Positions 9,395 through 18,066 of a stretch of DNA of 64,000 bases are shown here, one piece after another (within the stretch, counting starts at the first letter, position 1; each line of letters opens with the position of its first letter). The translations under genes and the position numbers were made by a program. This DNA comes from Bacillus inaquosorum KCTC 13429 (GTDB lineage Bacteria; Bacillota; Bacilli; Bacillales; Bacillaceae): positions 372,001 to 436,000 of the forward strand of contig NZ_AMXN01000004.1 in assembly GCF_000332645.1 (NCBI RefSeq), written 5' to 3'. The notes beneath the pieces were generated by a model. That model did not search any database. It saw only the letters and a program-made list of their open reading frames with translations, and was not told where the DNA came from.

Positions 9395-10573
9395 GTGAAA
9401 AGGAAGAAGGGTTTTACATTGAAGAAAGACGAAAATCTCCTCAAAGATCTATGGTTTATCGCAATCAGTGCAGCCGGGGGGTTTATTCTTTCATTAACCG
9501 GAATGTCGATTGGATGGATGATCGGAACGCTGATTGTCGCCTGCTGCCTCGCCATGATACGTCCGGCATGGCTCATGATGGCGCCAGACCAAAAAGGAAT
9601 TAACCGCCGATGGCTCGCCCTCGGACAGATGATCCTCGGCATCGAATTGGGCCAAAAGCTGAACTTATCCGTCCTCTCTGTTCTTAAAGACCATTGGTTT
9701 TCAGTCGGCGTTATGCTGATATTGTCTATACTGCTGGCCATGCTGTCAGGATATGTGCTTTGGCGTTTCAGCAAAACGGATATGATGACAAGCTTTGTCG
9801 GCACGGCTCCCGGCGGGCTGTCTGCCATGCCGAGCATCGCGCAGGAGGTCGGCGCCAATACCGCCATTGTCAGCCTCGTTCAAATGATGCGGGTGCTGCT
9901 CGTGGTGCTATCCATTCCATTTTTAGTCATCCTGATCTATACAAAACAAGATTCTTCCGCAAGTGCCGCAGCAGAAACGCTTTCCTCAGCAACGGCAGAT
10001 TTTAGGCTTGCTCCCGTTCTGTGGACCGCCGTTCTTATTCTCGCTGCCTGGGGAGCTTGTAAAGCTGCGAAACGTTTAAAGTTCCCGGCTCCATGGCTGC
10101 TCGGCAGTATGCTCGGTGTGGCACTTGTCCACGTTGGCGGAGCTGCGGTGACGGGACACGACATGATGGCTTGGTGGCCGTCACAAGCTAACCACGTATC
10201 GCAAGTATTTCTCGGGGCTACGATCGGCTCTAAGATGTATAAAAGCATGTTTTCCGGCGTCACCCGTGTTATCATCGTCGGTTTTGTCTCATCCGTCGGT
10301 TTAATCGCGGCTATGTTTTTGAGCGCCTTGATCGTTTCCAAGCTGACAGGCATCTCGCTCATCACTTCTGTTCTGGCATTTGCCCCCGGCGGCATTGCAG
10401 AAATGGCGACGACATCTGTTACCTTGCATGCCGATTCCACCTTTGTCGTCGCGGTTCAGGTCATACGCGTCATCCTTGTCATTGCCCTGTTGCCGCCGTT
10501 TTATCGTCTGCTTCACCATCTTCATGGTGAAAAAAAAGACAAAGAAAGCTCGATCAGCGGCAGCAATGCCTAA
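9395..10573 (+). CDS. yhjN: AbrB-type (duplicated) membrane protein YhjN
   Basis: A 392-residue integral membrane protein of the family misleadingly named AbrB or ammonia monooxygenase-like. It is built from two homologous halves, each with a conserved glycine/proline hairpin: TAPGGLSAMPSIAQEVGA near residue 145 and FAPGGIAEMATTSVTLHA near residue 335. Around ten membrane segments are visible. The function of the family is unknown; transport of small metabolites is a reasonable guess. The start is uncertain: GTG 9395 has GGAG 6 bases upstream, while TTG 9419 has a weaker GAAGGG and would give 384 residues. A short dyad TTCAC-TAC-GTGAA (9367-9379) lies just upstream and may be an operator. Confidence 0.85.
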   Translation: MKRKKGFTLKKDENLLKDLWFIAISAAGGFILSLTGMSIGWMIGTLIVACCLAMIRPAWLMMAPDQKGINRRWLALGQMILGIELGQKLNLSVLSVLKDHWFSVGVMLILSILLAMLSGYVLWRFSKTDMMTSFVGTAPGGLSAMPSIAQEVGANTAIVSLVQMMRVLLVVLSIPFLVILIYTKQDSSASAAAETLSSATADFRLAPVLWTAVLILAAWGACKAAKRLKFPAPWLLGSMLGVALVHVGGAAVTGHDMMAWWPSQANHVSQVFLGATIGSKMYKSMFSGVTRVIIVGFVSSVGLIAAMFLSALIVSKLTGISLITSVLAFAPGGIAEMATTSVTLHADSTFVVAVQVIRVILVIALLPPFYRLLHHLHGEKKDKESSISGSNA

Positions 10574-10630
10574 TTGGAAAAACAATCCTCCCATGGTACA
10601 CTTACAGCAGATGGGGAAGGAGTGACTCTT

Positions 10631-10801
10631 TTGCTGCGCGACAATCCCGAGAAAACAATGCACTTATATTATGGAATATGCTTAGGAATCTGGCTGATTT
10701 ATAATGTGGTGACATCCGGCTCCCCTGGACTGCCGCTTACGATTTTAGCCGGAGGAAATCTGATTTACCTTACCATCCTGAAAAAGAAAGAAGAAACGTG
10801 A
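10631..10801 (+). CDS. small two-helix membrane protein, unrecognised
   Basis: A 56-codon ORF starting at TTG 10631 with a strong AAGGAG 8 bases upstream. It encodes a short polar N-terminus (LLRDNPEKT), a first hydrophobic helix (MHLYYGICLGIWLIYNVV), a GSPGLP turn, a second hydrophobic segment (LTILAGGNLIYLTIL) and a basic KKKEE tail. It begins 57 bases after yhjN, with no terminator between, so it is probably co-transcribed. I do not recognise it. In 168, as I recall, the ntd/glcP genes occupy this junction. Confidence 0.6.
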   Translation: MLRDNPEKTMHLYYGICLGIWLIYNVVTSGSPGLPLTILAGGNLIYLTILKKKEET

Positions 10802-10830
10802 AAAACACGCACCTCAGTGCGTGTTTTTTA
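10801..10830. terminator. bidirectional terminator between the small ORF and yhjH
   Basis: AAAACACGCAC-CTCA-GTGCGTGTTTT with flanking A and T runs on both sides, so it serves both convergent genes. Confidence 0.9.
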
Positions 10831-11355
10831 TTTAAAAACGTTGTGAAGACCATCTTCCATTTCTTCTGACGACGGATACCACTTTGTCACCAAATCCCGA
10901 AACAGCCGTTCCGCAAAAAGAATCTCTTCCTCTGTATACCGGTCAAAAAATGACAGAAAACGCTGTTCGACCTTCTGATGATAATATTTATGCAAATTGT
11001 GAAGTTTTTTCCCAGCCGGCGTCAGTCGGAAGTAGACCTCCTTTTTGTTATCGCTGAGCTGAGTTCTATGAAGGAAACCTGCGCCGAGCAATTTTGTGCT
11101 GATGCGCGATACAGTCGCTTTTGTCGTATTCATTTTTTCTGCTATAGACGTGACATTGATTGGTTCATTGTCCCCGACACAGGATAGAACATGAATTTCT
11201 GTCATCGACAATTGAGATTTACTCCCGTGCTCGGCATCAAGCTTCTTCAATTGGTCAGCCAAAAAGGCTTTAATGAGCCCCTCCCATTTCTCCTGCTGAT
11301 GAATGAGCTCCGCATACAATTCAAAAAGATTGCGTTTCGTATGATCTGTGTTCAT
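10828..11355 (-). CDS. yhjH: MarR-family transcription regulator YhjH
   Basis: A 175-residue winged-helix protein. The recognition region reads INVTSIAEKMNTTKATVSRISTKL (residues 70-93), followed by the wing LSDNKKEVYFRLTPAGKKL, all typical of MarR repressors that respond to small phenolic or lipophilic ligands. The start is ATG 11355, because AAAGGATGG lies 8 bases upstream; an ATG four codons earlier falls inside that ribosome site. Upstream there is a promoter with an 18-base dyad that also occurs at the yhjG promoter, so YhjH probably represses both itself and yhjG. Confidence 0.92.
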   Translation of the reverse strand: MNTDHTKRNLFELYAELIHQQEKWEGLIKAFLADQLKKLDAEHGSKSQLSMTEIHVLSCVGDNEPINVTSIAEKMNTTKATVSRISTKLLGAGFLHRTQLSDNKKEVYFRLTPAGKKLHNLHKYYHQKVEQRFLSFFDRYTEEEILFAERLFRDLVTKWYPSSEEMEDGLHNVFK

Positions 11356-11392
11356 CGGGTTTTCCATCCTTTTTCATTCGATTGATTCTTCT

Positions 11393-11421
11393 ATCATACC
11401 GTTTTGTTACAGATGAAACAA
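11393..11421 (-). promoter_or_regulatory. yhjH promoter with predicted YhjH operator
   Basis: On the minus strand TTGTTT (11421-11416), 17 bases, then TATGAT (11398-11393). The dyad TTGTTACAGATGAAACAA (11404-11421) covers the -35 and half of the spacer. It matches the operator-like dyad at 13004-13021 in both arms. Confidence 0.6.
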
Positions 11422-11431
11422 TCGAATTGCC

Positions 11432-12925
11432 TTACACCCGGCTGGTGACGGAAAGCCAGCGGCTAATCCCTTTTTGAATCAACTCGGCACAATTGGGCGC
11501 TGATGCATCCACGGCCCAGGCAACATGTCCGTCAGGGCGAATTAATATTGTATGCACGTCCCTTAACTCTTCATTCGGTTCTGCAAGCGAGGCGGTTACC
11601 GTACACAAGCCTTTCAATCGGCTATGCTCATCAGCTTCTTGCATCAATGACAGCAAAACGAATGTCCCATTTTGGAGACAGCTGTACAGCCGTTCCGAAC
11701 TGCCGTCGGAAAAAATCAGCTCCATATCAGGAAGCCTTGACCCGTTCAAGCGATGCGGCGGCATGTCTGAATCAGCTTCATACCTGACATCGAGCGCAGA
11801 AATTTGCCCCGCTACATATCGATTCACTTCAGGATAGGCAAGCAGCTCCGACATCATACTCCGCAAATGGAGGCCTGCTTGAGTGAAATCAATCAGTTTT
11901 GTCTGCGCCTCCGTGTTCCTCAGGAGCCCTTCTGCAGCCGGGTGCCGCTCCTCATGATAGCTGTCTAAAAGCCATGAAGGCGCAGCGCCCTTGACGGCCG
12001 CCGCCAGCTTCCATCCAAGATTCATCGCATCCTGAAGGCCGACATTCAGCCCTTGGCCGCCCGCTGGAAAATGAATATGCGCCGCATCCCCTGCAAGGAA
12101 GATTCTGCCGTCGCGGTACCGCTTCGCTTGGCGTGCGGCGTTCCCGAACCGTGACATCCAGGAAGGCTCGGTTAAACCGAAGTCAGTCCCGCAAATTCGT
12201 ATGAGATCAGTTTTCAGCTCCTCCTCAGTGACAGGCACATCTTTCGGCGTCTGCGTGCGATAAGGGCTGATCACGACGACACGGTATCGGCCCGGAGAAA
12301 GCGGCACGATCATGACACCCCCCTCTTTTGTGCAAAGGGACAGCACGCCTGACGGCGGCGGAGAATGGAGCGCCACATCTCCAAGCGCTGCTGTAATGGT
12401 GCTGTCTGTTCCCGGAAACTCAATTCGAGCCTGTTTCCGGACAGTACTTCCTGCTCCATCGGCACCAACGACAAACATGCTTGTGATCGTCCGCAGACTG
12501 CCGTCCCGATCCTTGAAAATCGTTTGCGCCTCTGCTTCGTTTTGCGTAACCGCCAGCGCCTCTGCCCCGCGAAACACCTCTGCCCCCAAGCTTCGCGCAT
12601 GTTCCTCAAGCAGCTGCTCTGTTTTGGCCTGCGGAAGCAAAAGCGTGTAAGGACAGCCCGTATCCAAGCCTGAAAAATCAAGACGGGTATCCAGCATCGA
12701 AAAGTGCCCGGAAGGTATCTTGCTTCCCTTGGATACGAAACGTTCCAGCAGCCCTCTCATCTCAAGAAGCTCCAGCGTGCGGGGATGCAGCGTCAGCGCC
12801 TTAGAATGCGAAACAGGCTTTTCAAGCCGCTCAATCACACATGTTTTCACCCTAGCCATCGCAAGCTCAGAAGCCAGCATAAATCCGACCGGCCCTCCCC
12901 CTATAATCACTGCTTCAACATTCAT
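11432..12925 (-). CDS. yhjG: FAD-dependent aromatic monooxygenase YhjG
   Basis: A 497-residue flavoprotein hydroxylase of the PheA/TfdB type. The N-terminal dinucleotide fold is IIGGGPVGFMLASELA (residues 7-22), the second FAD motif DG appears in VVGADGAGSTVRK, and the third is GDAAHIHFPAGGQGLNVGLQD. A C-terminal thioredoxin-like region ends the protein. Such enzymes hydroxylate phenols or related ring compounds with NAD(P)H; the substrate is unknown. ATG 12925 has AAAGGAG 8 bases upstream. It precedes yhjH in the same direction, and the shared dyad suggests regulation by YhjH in response to an aromatic compound. Confidence 0.92.
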   Translation of the reverse strand: MNVEAVIIGGGPVGFMLASELAMARVKTCVIERLEKPVSHSKALTLHPRTLELLEMRGLLERFVSKGSKIPSGHFSMLDTRLDFSGLDTGCPYTLLLPQAKTEQLLEEHARSLGAEVFRGAEALAVTQNEAEAQTIFKDRDGSLRTITSMFVVGADGAGSTVRKQARIEFPGTDSTITAALGDVALHSPPPSGVLSLCTKEGGVMIVPLSPGRYRVVVISPYRTQTPKDVPVTEEELKTDLIRICGTDFGLTEPSWMSRFGNAARQAKRYRDGRIFLAGDAAHIHFPAGGQGLNVGLQDAMNLGWKLAAAVKGAAPSWLLDSYHEERHPAAEGLLRNTEAQTKLIDFTQAGLHLRSMMSELLAYPEVNRYVAGQISALDVRYEADSDMPPHRLNGSRLPDMELIFSDGSSERLYSCLQNGTFVLLSLMQEADEHSRLKGLCTVTASLAEPNEELRDVHTILIRPDGHVAWAVDASAPNCAELIQKGISRWLSVTSRV

Positions 12926-13003
12926 CCAAATCACTCCTTTTGTTTCATATAAAACTAATAAAAATCAATAAAAATAAAAGAAAAACCAAAAATCAAATAT
13001 TTT

Positions 13004-13055
13004 TTGTTACACGCGTAACAATTATGATTATAACTCCTTACAATTTTTTCTTCAA
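13004..13055 (-). promoter_or_regulatory. yhjG promoter with predicted YhjH operator at +1
   Basis: On the minus strand TTGAAG (13055-13050), 17 bases, then a perfect TATAAT (13032-13027). The dyad TTGTTACACGCGTAACAA (13004-13021, 16 of 18 positions symmetrical) lies over the expected transcription start, where a bound repressor would block initiation. Confidence 0.65.
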
Positions 13056-13076
13056 CACATTTTTCCAAACCAGCAC

Positions 13077-13109
13077 AAAAAAAGACGCCGCTTCAATTGG
13101 CGTCTTTTT
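13077..13109. terminator. terminator of sipV
   Basis: AAAAAGACGCC / GGCGTCTTTTT stem with a 9-base loop and A/T runs on both sides. The sipV stop codon lies in the loop. Confidence 0.85.
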
Positions 13110-13614
13110 GTTCAGCATCGGAAATCACACCGACTATATTTTTTTCTCTAATTGGACCAAAGTGCCGGCTGTCGAAGCTGTATATGCGATTATCTCCAAC
13201 GACAAAATATTGACCTTTCGGCACCTTGCTTGTTCCTGTCACATCTTTCAACGTAAAATCACCTGTTACATGGCTTCCGGCGGAAACTGATTTCAAATGC
13301 TTCAAAAATGGTTCAGCAACCTGCTTTCCGTTCACATACAGCTGATCATCTTTATATTTGATCGATTCACCTGGCAAGCCGATTACCCGCTTAATCAGCA
13401 CTTTTTGATCAGGGCCTTTAAAAAGGACAATATCAAAACGATGGATGGTTTTAAATCGATGCGAAAATTTATTGACCAACAGTTCGTTCCCTTCCTGAAA
13501 GGTCGGGTTCATGCTGACGCCTTCCACTTTATAATCAATAAAGACGGCATTTTTAACCTGAATGGCGAGAACGACGGACACTACACCGGCAAGAAACCAA
13601 AACCGTTTTTTCAT
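13093..13614 (-). CDS. sipV: type I signal peptidase SipV
   Basis: A 173-residue membrane-bound signal peptidase that releases exported proteins from the membrane. One N-terminal transmembrane helix (residues 5-19) precedes the catalytic region; the Ser/Lys dyad is S34 in VEGVSMNPTF and K75 in LIKRVIGLPGE, with the later GDNRIYSFDSRHFG box. SipV is one of the minor chromosomal signal peptidases of B. subtilis. ATG 13614 has GGAGGGA 9 bases upstream, inside the end of yhjE, and the two genes are one base apart, so they are probably co-transcribed. The stop codon lies within the terminator hairpin. Confidence 0.96.
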   Translation of the reverse strand: MKKRFWFLAGVVSVVLAIQVKNAVFIDYKVEGVSMNPTFQEGNELLVNKFSHRFKTIHRFDIVLFKGPDQKVLIKRVIGLPGESIKYKDDQLYVNGKQVAEPFLKHLKSVSAGSHVTGDFTLKDVTGTSKVPKGQYFVVGDNRIYSFDSRHFGPIREKNIVGVISDAEQKDAN

Positions 13615-13615
13615 G

Positions 13616-14239
13616 TTACTGTCTCCCTCCATCATGCTCACGCTGACTAGCTCTCACATGCAGGTACCGCTCCACCTTTTTGCCGACATACCATAAGACA
13701 GCGATCACCAATACGGCGATGACCGTTCGAATCGGCTGTGTGATCAGCGCGTGCAGATCATATCCGATGAAGCTGATCATAAAAATCATGACAAGCTTTC
13801 CCGAGGCAGCCGCCAAAATAAACGGCCGCGTTCCGATCCTTGACAAACCGGCAACAACATTCACCGCGGCTGACGGTGTAAACGGAAAACAAAGCAGAAG
13901 AAACACAGGGCCGAAGCCGTGCCTTTCCACCCATAACATCAGCTTTCTGACCGACGGATGACTGCGGATAAATCCAAGCAATCTTCTCTGTCCGTATTGA
14001 CGGACAATCAAAAATACGAGAATAGATCCAGCAGTTGATCCCGCCCAAGACAAGATGAATCCTTCCCACAGGCCAAACGAATTCGTATTCGCCACCACAA
14101 ACACGATCAGCGGCAAAAAAGGGAGAAATGCTTCAACTAAAGGCAGCAGCACAGCTATGAGCGGACCGAAAGCCCTATAGCTTTGAAATAATTCAGTTAA
14201 ATGTTCTTGTGTAAAATAGGATAAAAAATGCTCCAACAT
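13616..14239 (-). CDS. yhjE: DedA/TVP38 (VTT domain) membrane protein YhjE
   Basis: A 207-residue polytopic protein with the VTT/SNARE-associated domain: PLVEAFLPFLPLIVFVVAN near residues 34-52, a GSTAGSILVFLIVRQYG segment and the FPFTPSAAVNVVAGLS re-entrant motif. Family members act in lipid (undecaprenyl phosphate or phospholipid) translocation and membrane homeostasis; the role of this paralogue is inferred only. Located directly upstream of sipV with one base between, which suggests an operon linking membrane lipid and secretion functions. Confidence 0.9.
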   Translation of the reverse strand: MLEHFLSYFTQEHLTELFQSYRAFGPLIAVLLPLVEAFLPFLPLIVFVVANTNSFGLWEGFILSWAGSTAGSILVFLIVRQYGQRRLLGFIRSHPSVRKLMLWVERHGFGPVFLLLCFPFTPSAAVNVVAGLSRIGTRPFILAAASGKLVMIFMISFIGYDLHALITQPIRTVIAVLVIAVLWYVGKKVERYLHVRASQREHDGGRQ

Positions 14240-14392
14240 TTATACTCCTTACCGGGTTTGTCTATCCTTATTCTACACATTATCAGCAAAAAACTAAAAA
14301 GTTTTGGTGATTTTTTCTGTCTTGAAACATTTCCCCAGCCGATATAGAATACATATAGAACAAACGTTCCCGTTGGAAAGAAGGAGTCAGCA

Positions 14393-14755
14393 ATGCCGAA
14401 TTTGCAGGAGGAAATATACGAATTAATTGAACGGGCTCTCTTTTTGCCCATGGCAATTACAATTTTTAATCGTGATCTCGCCGGAATTGAGCAAAGCACA
14501 TTAAAATTGAAGCATCCTTATAAACAGCTTATCAGCGAATCATTAAAAATAGCACAAAAGGATTTGATTGAAGTCAGAAAAGAACTGAGGAAAAGAAAAA
14601 TTGCGATCCACGAGGCGGAACGCGATGAGGCCTTTACGCTTTATGTATTTGTGATCGATGGTTATGAAGAAAAGCACCGCTATTTTAATCCTCGAATCCG
14701 GGAGCAGGTCAGCGAATTATTAACGTTCTATCTATTTGCCCCTGACAGGCCATGA
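14393..14755 (+). CDS. yhjD: conserved protein YhjD of unknown function
   Basis: A 120-residue, highly charged helical protein (KLKHPYKQLISESLKIAQKDLIEVRKELRKRKI in the middle, split here only by its heptad-like pattern) ending in a more hydrophobic helix SELLTFYLFA. No signal peptide or known catalytic motif is visible. I recall it as sporulation-associated in 168, but no convincing sigma-factor site was found. ATG 14393 has AAGGAG 8-9 bases upstream. It is divergent from yhjE. Confidence 0.8.
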   Translation: MPNLQEEIYELIERALFLPMAITIFNRDLAGIEQSTLKLKHPYKQLISESLKIAQKDLIEVRKELRKRKIAIHEAERDEAFTLYVFVIDGYEEKHRYFNPRIREQVSELLTFYLFAPDRP

Positions 14756-14973
14756 GTCTTTTGGATCATTCTGCGCTCTTCCAAGACTGCCCGCTCCCCT
14801 CTTCGGGCGATTCCAACAATAAATATCAGATAATTCACACTATACAAACAAAATAAATTTATTTATAATTCGAACCACAGCCTTTTCACCCCAAAAAATG
14901 ACATGTGCTGCCATATCTGCGACATCATTTTCAGTGCGCAGCACAACCCCACCCTAAATCGAAGGAGGATTTT

Positions 14974-15174
14974 ATGAAACTGATTCACGTTCTCGCCGCT
15001 TTGCCCTTTATCGGAATTTTACTCGGCATCCCTTTTGCAAATAAAGTGACTCCCTATGTGCTCGGCATGCCGTTTATTCTTGCTTATATCGTGCTGTGGG
15101 CTCTTTTAACCTCTGCGTTGATGGCGCTTGTGTATGTCCTCGACAACGAAAATAAAAAGGAGGGAGCAGAATGA
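14974..15174 (+). CDS. yhjC: small DUF3311 membrane subunit YhjC
   Basis: A 66-residue protein with two transmembrane helices (LIHVLAALPFIGILLGIPF and ILAYIVLWALLTSALMALVYVL) and a charged tail. This is the small partner found directly before many SSS-family symporters. ATG 14974 has GAAGGAGG 5 bases upstream. It overlaps yhjB by four bases (ATGA), which signals translational coupling and a joint transport function. The 200 bases upstream of it hold no other gene I can support. Confidence 0.88.
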   Translation: MKLIHVLAALPFIGILLGIPFANKVTPYVLGMPFILAYIVLWALLTSALMALVYVLDNENKKEGAE

Positions 15175-16640
15175 ACGCAGCTCTCATGATCATTTTTGGC
15201 GTCCTGCTCTTGAGCATTTTTCTCGGTATACGCGCCCAAAAAGGAAAAGACATGAACCTTGAGCAGTGGACGGTCGGAGGCCGCGGCTTCGGAACCGTGT
15301 TTGTCTTCTTATTGATGGCAGGCGAAATTTATACCACCTTTACGTTTCTCGGCGGAAGCGGCTGGGCCTACGGGAAAGGCGGACCGGCCTTTTACATCAT
15401 CGCGTACGGCTGTCTGGCCTATATCCTTTCTTATTGGCTACTTCCGGCAGTTTGGACGTACGCAAAACATCATAAGCTGATGTCGCAGTCTGATTTTTTC
15501 ACCAAAAAATATAACAGTCCGCTGCTTGGCGTGCTCGTTTCACTGGTGGGCATCGCAGCGCTCATTCCGTATCTTGTGCTGCAGCTGAAAGGCCTCGGGC
15601 TGATTGTATCGGAAACATCGTACGGCAAAATTTCTCCGGCCGCCGCCATCTGGATCGGCGCCATTTCCATCACGGTTTACGTTATGGTATCCGGCATTCA
15701 CGGGTCTGCCTGGATATCGGTTGTGAAAGACATCATGATTTTGGTTGTCGTTCTGTTTTTAGGTGTGTATTTGCCGATTCATTACTACGGCGGATTTCAA
15801 GACATGTTTCAGCAGATTGAAACGGCAAAGCCGGGCTTTCTTACGCTTCCCGATACGGGACAAAGTGCAGCGTGGTTCAGTTCAACCGTGCTCTTGACAG
15901 CGCTTGGTTTTTACATGTGGCCTCATACGTTTTCCGCTTCGTATTCAGCCGAAAACCCAAAAGTCTTTCGCAAAAACGCCATTATCATGCCTTTATACCA
16001 GCTGGTTCTGCTCTTCGTCCTTTTCGTCGGCTTTGCGGCTATCCTGCAAGTTCCAGGTTTGAAAGGCGCAGATGGAGATCTGTCACTTTTGAGACTGTCA
16101 CTGCAAACATTTGACCCTTGGTTTGTCGGGATCGTCGGCGCTGCCGGACTGCTGACGGCGCTTGTGCCGGGTTCTATGATCTTAATGTCAGCCTCCACGC
16201 TGTTTGCAAAAAATGTGTACAAAGTGTTCGCTCCCCGCACGACAGATAAGCAAGTATCGGCGCTTGCTAAGTTTTTAGTGCCGGTGTTCGCGCTGATTTC
16301 GGTGTACTTTACCTTTAAAGGCGGGAATACCATCGTTACGCTGCTATTGATGGGCTACAGCCTGGTTACACAATTATTCCCGGCCCTTCTGTTCAGCCTG
16401 TTTAAGCATCATATAGTAACGAAGCAGGGAGCATTCGCAGGCATTATTACAGGTGTCGGAGCCGTTTCTTATATTACATTGACAGAAACAACAATCGGCA
16501 CTTTATTTCCGGCGCTGCCGCAAGCCGCAAAAGATTTAAATGTCGGCATAGTCGCCTTGCTTTTGAACATTACGGTCATGATGGCAATCAGCCTTATGAC
16601 AAGAAAAGCAAAAAGCGCTGCGGCCGATCAGGCGGCATAA
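15171..16640 (+). CDS. yhjB: sodium:solute symporter (SSS family) YhjB
   Basis: A 489-residue symporter with about 13 membrane helices and SSS hallmarks: the glycine-rich QWTVGGRGFGTVF entry region (residues 27-39), the segment LGFYMWPHTFSASYSAENPKVFRKNA (split here for reading at the WPHTF core) and GAAGLLTALVPGSMILMSAS, matching the second SSS signature. It resembles PanF/ActP-type carriers, so a pantothenate-, acetate- or other carboxylate-like substrate is plausible; not determinable. It forms a two-gene unit with yhjC and ends in a terminator. Confidence 0.92.
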   Translation: MNAALMIIFGVLLLSIFLGIRAQKGKDMNLEQWTVGGRGFGTVFVFLLMAGEIYTTFTFLGGSGWAYGKGGPAFYIIAYGCLAYILSYWLLPAVWTYAKHHKLMSQSDFFTKKYNSPLLGVLVSLVGIAALIPYLVLQLKGLGLIVSETSYGKISPAAAIWIGAISITVYVMVSGIHGSAWISVVKDIMILVVVLFLGVYLPIHYYGGFQDMFQQIETAKPGFLTLPDTGQSAAWFSSTVLLTALGFYMWPHTFSASYSAENPKVFRKNAIIMPLYQLVLLFVLFVGFAAILQVPGLKGADGDLSLLRLSLQTFDPWFVGIVGAAGLLTALVPGSMILMSASTLFAKNVYKVFAPRTTDKQVSALAKFLVPVFALISVYFTFKGGNTIVTLLLMGYSLVTQLFPALLFSLFKHHIVTKQGAFAGIITGVGAVSYITLTETTIGTLFPALPQAAKDLNVGIVALLLNITVMMAISLMTRKAKSAAADQAA

Positions 16641-16644
16641 GCAT

Positions 16645-16676
16645 AAAAAAGCAATCTGGACATCAGATTGCTTTTT
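16645..16676. terminator. terminator between yhjB and yhjA
   Basis: AAAAAGCAATCTG-GACAT-CAGATTGCTTTTT, symmetrical enough to serve both convergent genes. Confidence 0.9.
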
Positions 16677-16681
16677 CTTGT

Positions 16682-16951
16682 TTAGCGTTCACAGGCGATA
16701 TAATCTTTATCGCGGTCTTTCTTTTTATTGGCATCATAAAGAGCCTTGGAGACGTAAGGCTTGTACTTCGTTTTTCCGCCTTTGTTTTTCACCTTCGACG
16801 TGCGGGCCACCCCGCCTTTGTATACTTTATTTAACTCCTTGCAGTTCTTATAGACCTTCACCTTTGTTTTGGCTTCCGCCACATGGTCTGCCCCGTATGA
16901 AAAACCGAAAACGAGACCGAGTGACAGCAAGACCGTAGCCGCTTTTTTCAT
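16682..16951 (-). CDS. yhjA: secreted Excalibur-domain protein YhjA
   Basis: An 89-residue exported protein. The N-terminus [20 protein letters not shown] is a Sec signal peptide, with cleavage plausible after AEA near residue 27. The C-terminus carries the Excalibur calcium-binding motif, here [17 protein letters not shown] (the DxDxDGxxCE pattern), preceded by a [16 protein letters not shown] region with the paired cysteine. The very basic mature part suggests cell-wall association. ATG 16951 has GGGGAG upstream. Function is otherwise unknown. Confidence 0.88.
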   Translation of the reverse strand: MKKAATVLLSLGLVFGFSYGADHVAEAKTKVKVYKNCKELNKVYKGGVARTSKVKNKGGKTKYKPYVSKALYDANKKKDRDKDYIACER

Positions 16952-17158
16952 GACGATATACTCCCCTCTTATCCAATATTTAGTTGTTTTATAGCTGGAT
17001 TTTATCATAATTCATACAGTCCTATTTTACAAGATAAATATGGAAGAAGGGCTGGTTTTTCCTTGTCTTTCAGCGTTCAAACTGCCAAAACATGTTTTTC
17101 TCCATATGCTCAGGGGTACACATACGAATGTACACCAAACAGAAAAGGAGCGTTGACG

Positions 17159-18058
17159 ATGTCTGATTCAAATCTTAGCAATCCTTTAACAGCATTTTTT
17201 CATGATGAATTTCCTGAACAATACCAAGAACCGCCCGGCCTGCAGCAGAATATGAAGCCGGTGCCGGATTGCGGAGAAAAAAGCTACAAAGGATCTGGCA
17301 AGCTGACTGGACGAAAAGCGCTTGTCACCGGCGGCGATTCCGGTATCGGCCGCGCTGCCGCGATTGCTTACGCCCGGGAAGGCGCCGATGTAGCCATTAA
17401 CTACCTGCCTGCGGAACAGCCTGATGCTGAAGAGGTGAAGAAACTGATAGAAGCAGAAGGGCGAAAAGCAGTGCTGATCCCCGGAGACTTGAGCGACGAA
17501 TCCTTTTGCCAGGACCTAGTCAAACAGGCGCATCAGGAACTCGGCGGACTCGATGTGTTGGCGCTGGTTGCCGGCAAACAGCAAGCGGTCGAAAACATTG
17601 AAGATCTGCCTACTGAACAAATCTATAAAACATTTGAAGTGAACGTCTTTTCCCTTTATTGGGTTGTAAAAGCGGCGCTTCCGTTGTTGCCGGAAGGCGC
17701 GTCGATTATTACCACCACCTCAGTAGAAGGCTATAATCCAAGCCCGATGCTGTTAGATTACGCAGCAACGAAAAACGCCATTATCGGCTTTACCGTCGGA
17801 CTGGGAAAACAGCTGGCTTCCAAAGGCATCAGAGTGAATTCAGTTGCACCTGGGCCAATTTGGACGCCGCTGCAGATTTCCGGCGGACAGCCGACGGAAA
17901 ACATCCCGAAATTCGGCCAAGGCACGCCGCCATCACCGCTAAACCGCGCTGGACAGCCAGCAGAATTGGCAGATGTTTATGTATTTTTAGCTTCAGAGAA
18001 TTCAAGCTATGTGACATCCCAGGTATACGGCATCACCGGCGGAATTCCGACGGCCTAA
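17159..18058 (+). CDS. yhxD: short-chain dehydrogenase/reductase YhxD
   Basis: A 299-residue classical SDR with an N-terminal extension of about 45 residues. The NAD(P) site is [13 protein letters not shown], the active site contains Ser in TTTSVEGY and YAATKNA (Tyr-x-x-x-Lys). The usual NNAG motif reads LVAGKQQ, an unusual variant. This YghA/GsiB-neighbour type of SDR is often stress-induced; the substrate is unknown. ATG 17159 has AAAAGGAG 8-9 bases upstream. A close paralogue, YhxC, lies on the other side of comK-yhzC. Confidence 0.92.
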   Translation: MSDSNLSNPLTAFFHDEFPEQYQEPPGLQQNMKPVPDCGEKSYKGSGKLTGRKALVTGGDSGIGRAAAIAYAREGADVAINYLPAEQPDAEEVKKLIEAEGRKAVLIPGDLSDESFCQDLVKQAHQELGGLDVLALVAGKQQAVENIEDLPTEQIYKTFEVNVFSLYWVVKAALPLLPEGASIITTTSVEGYNPSPMLLDYAATKNAIIGFTVGLGKQLASKGIRVNSVAPGPIWTPLQISGGQPTENIPKFGQGTPPSPLNRAGQPAELADVYVFLASENSSYVTSQVYGITGGIPTA

Positions 18059-18066
18059 AGCAGGAG

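Noticed and set aside
9937..10440. 167-codon minus-strand ORF inside yhjN
   Set aside because: Antisense to a clear membrane protein; no ribosome site.
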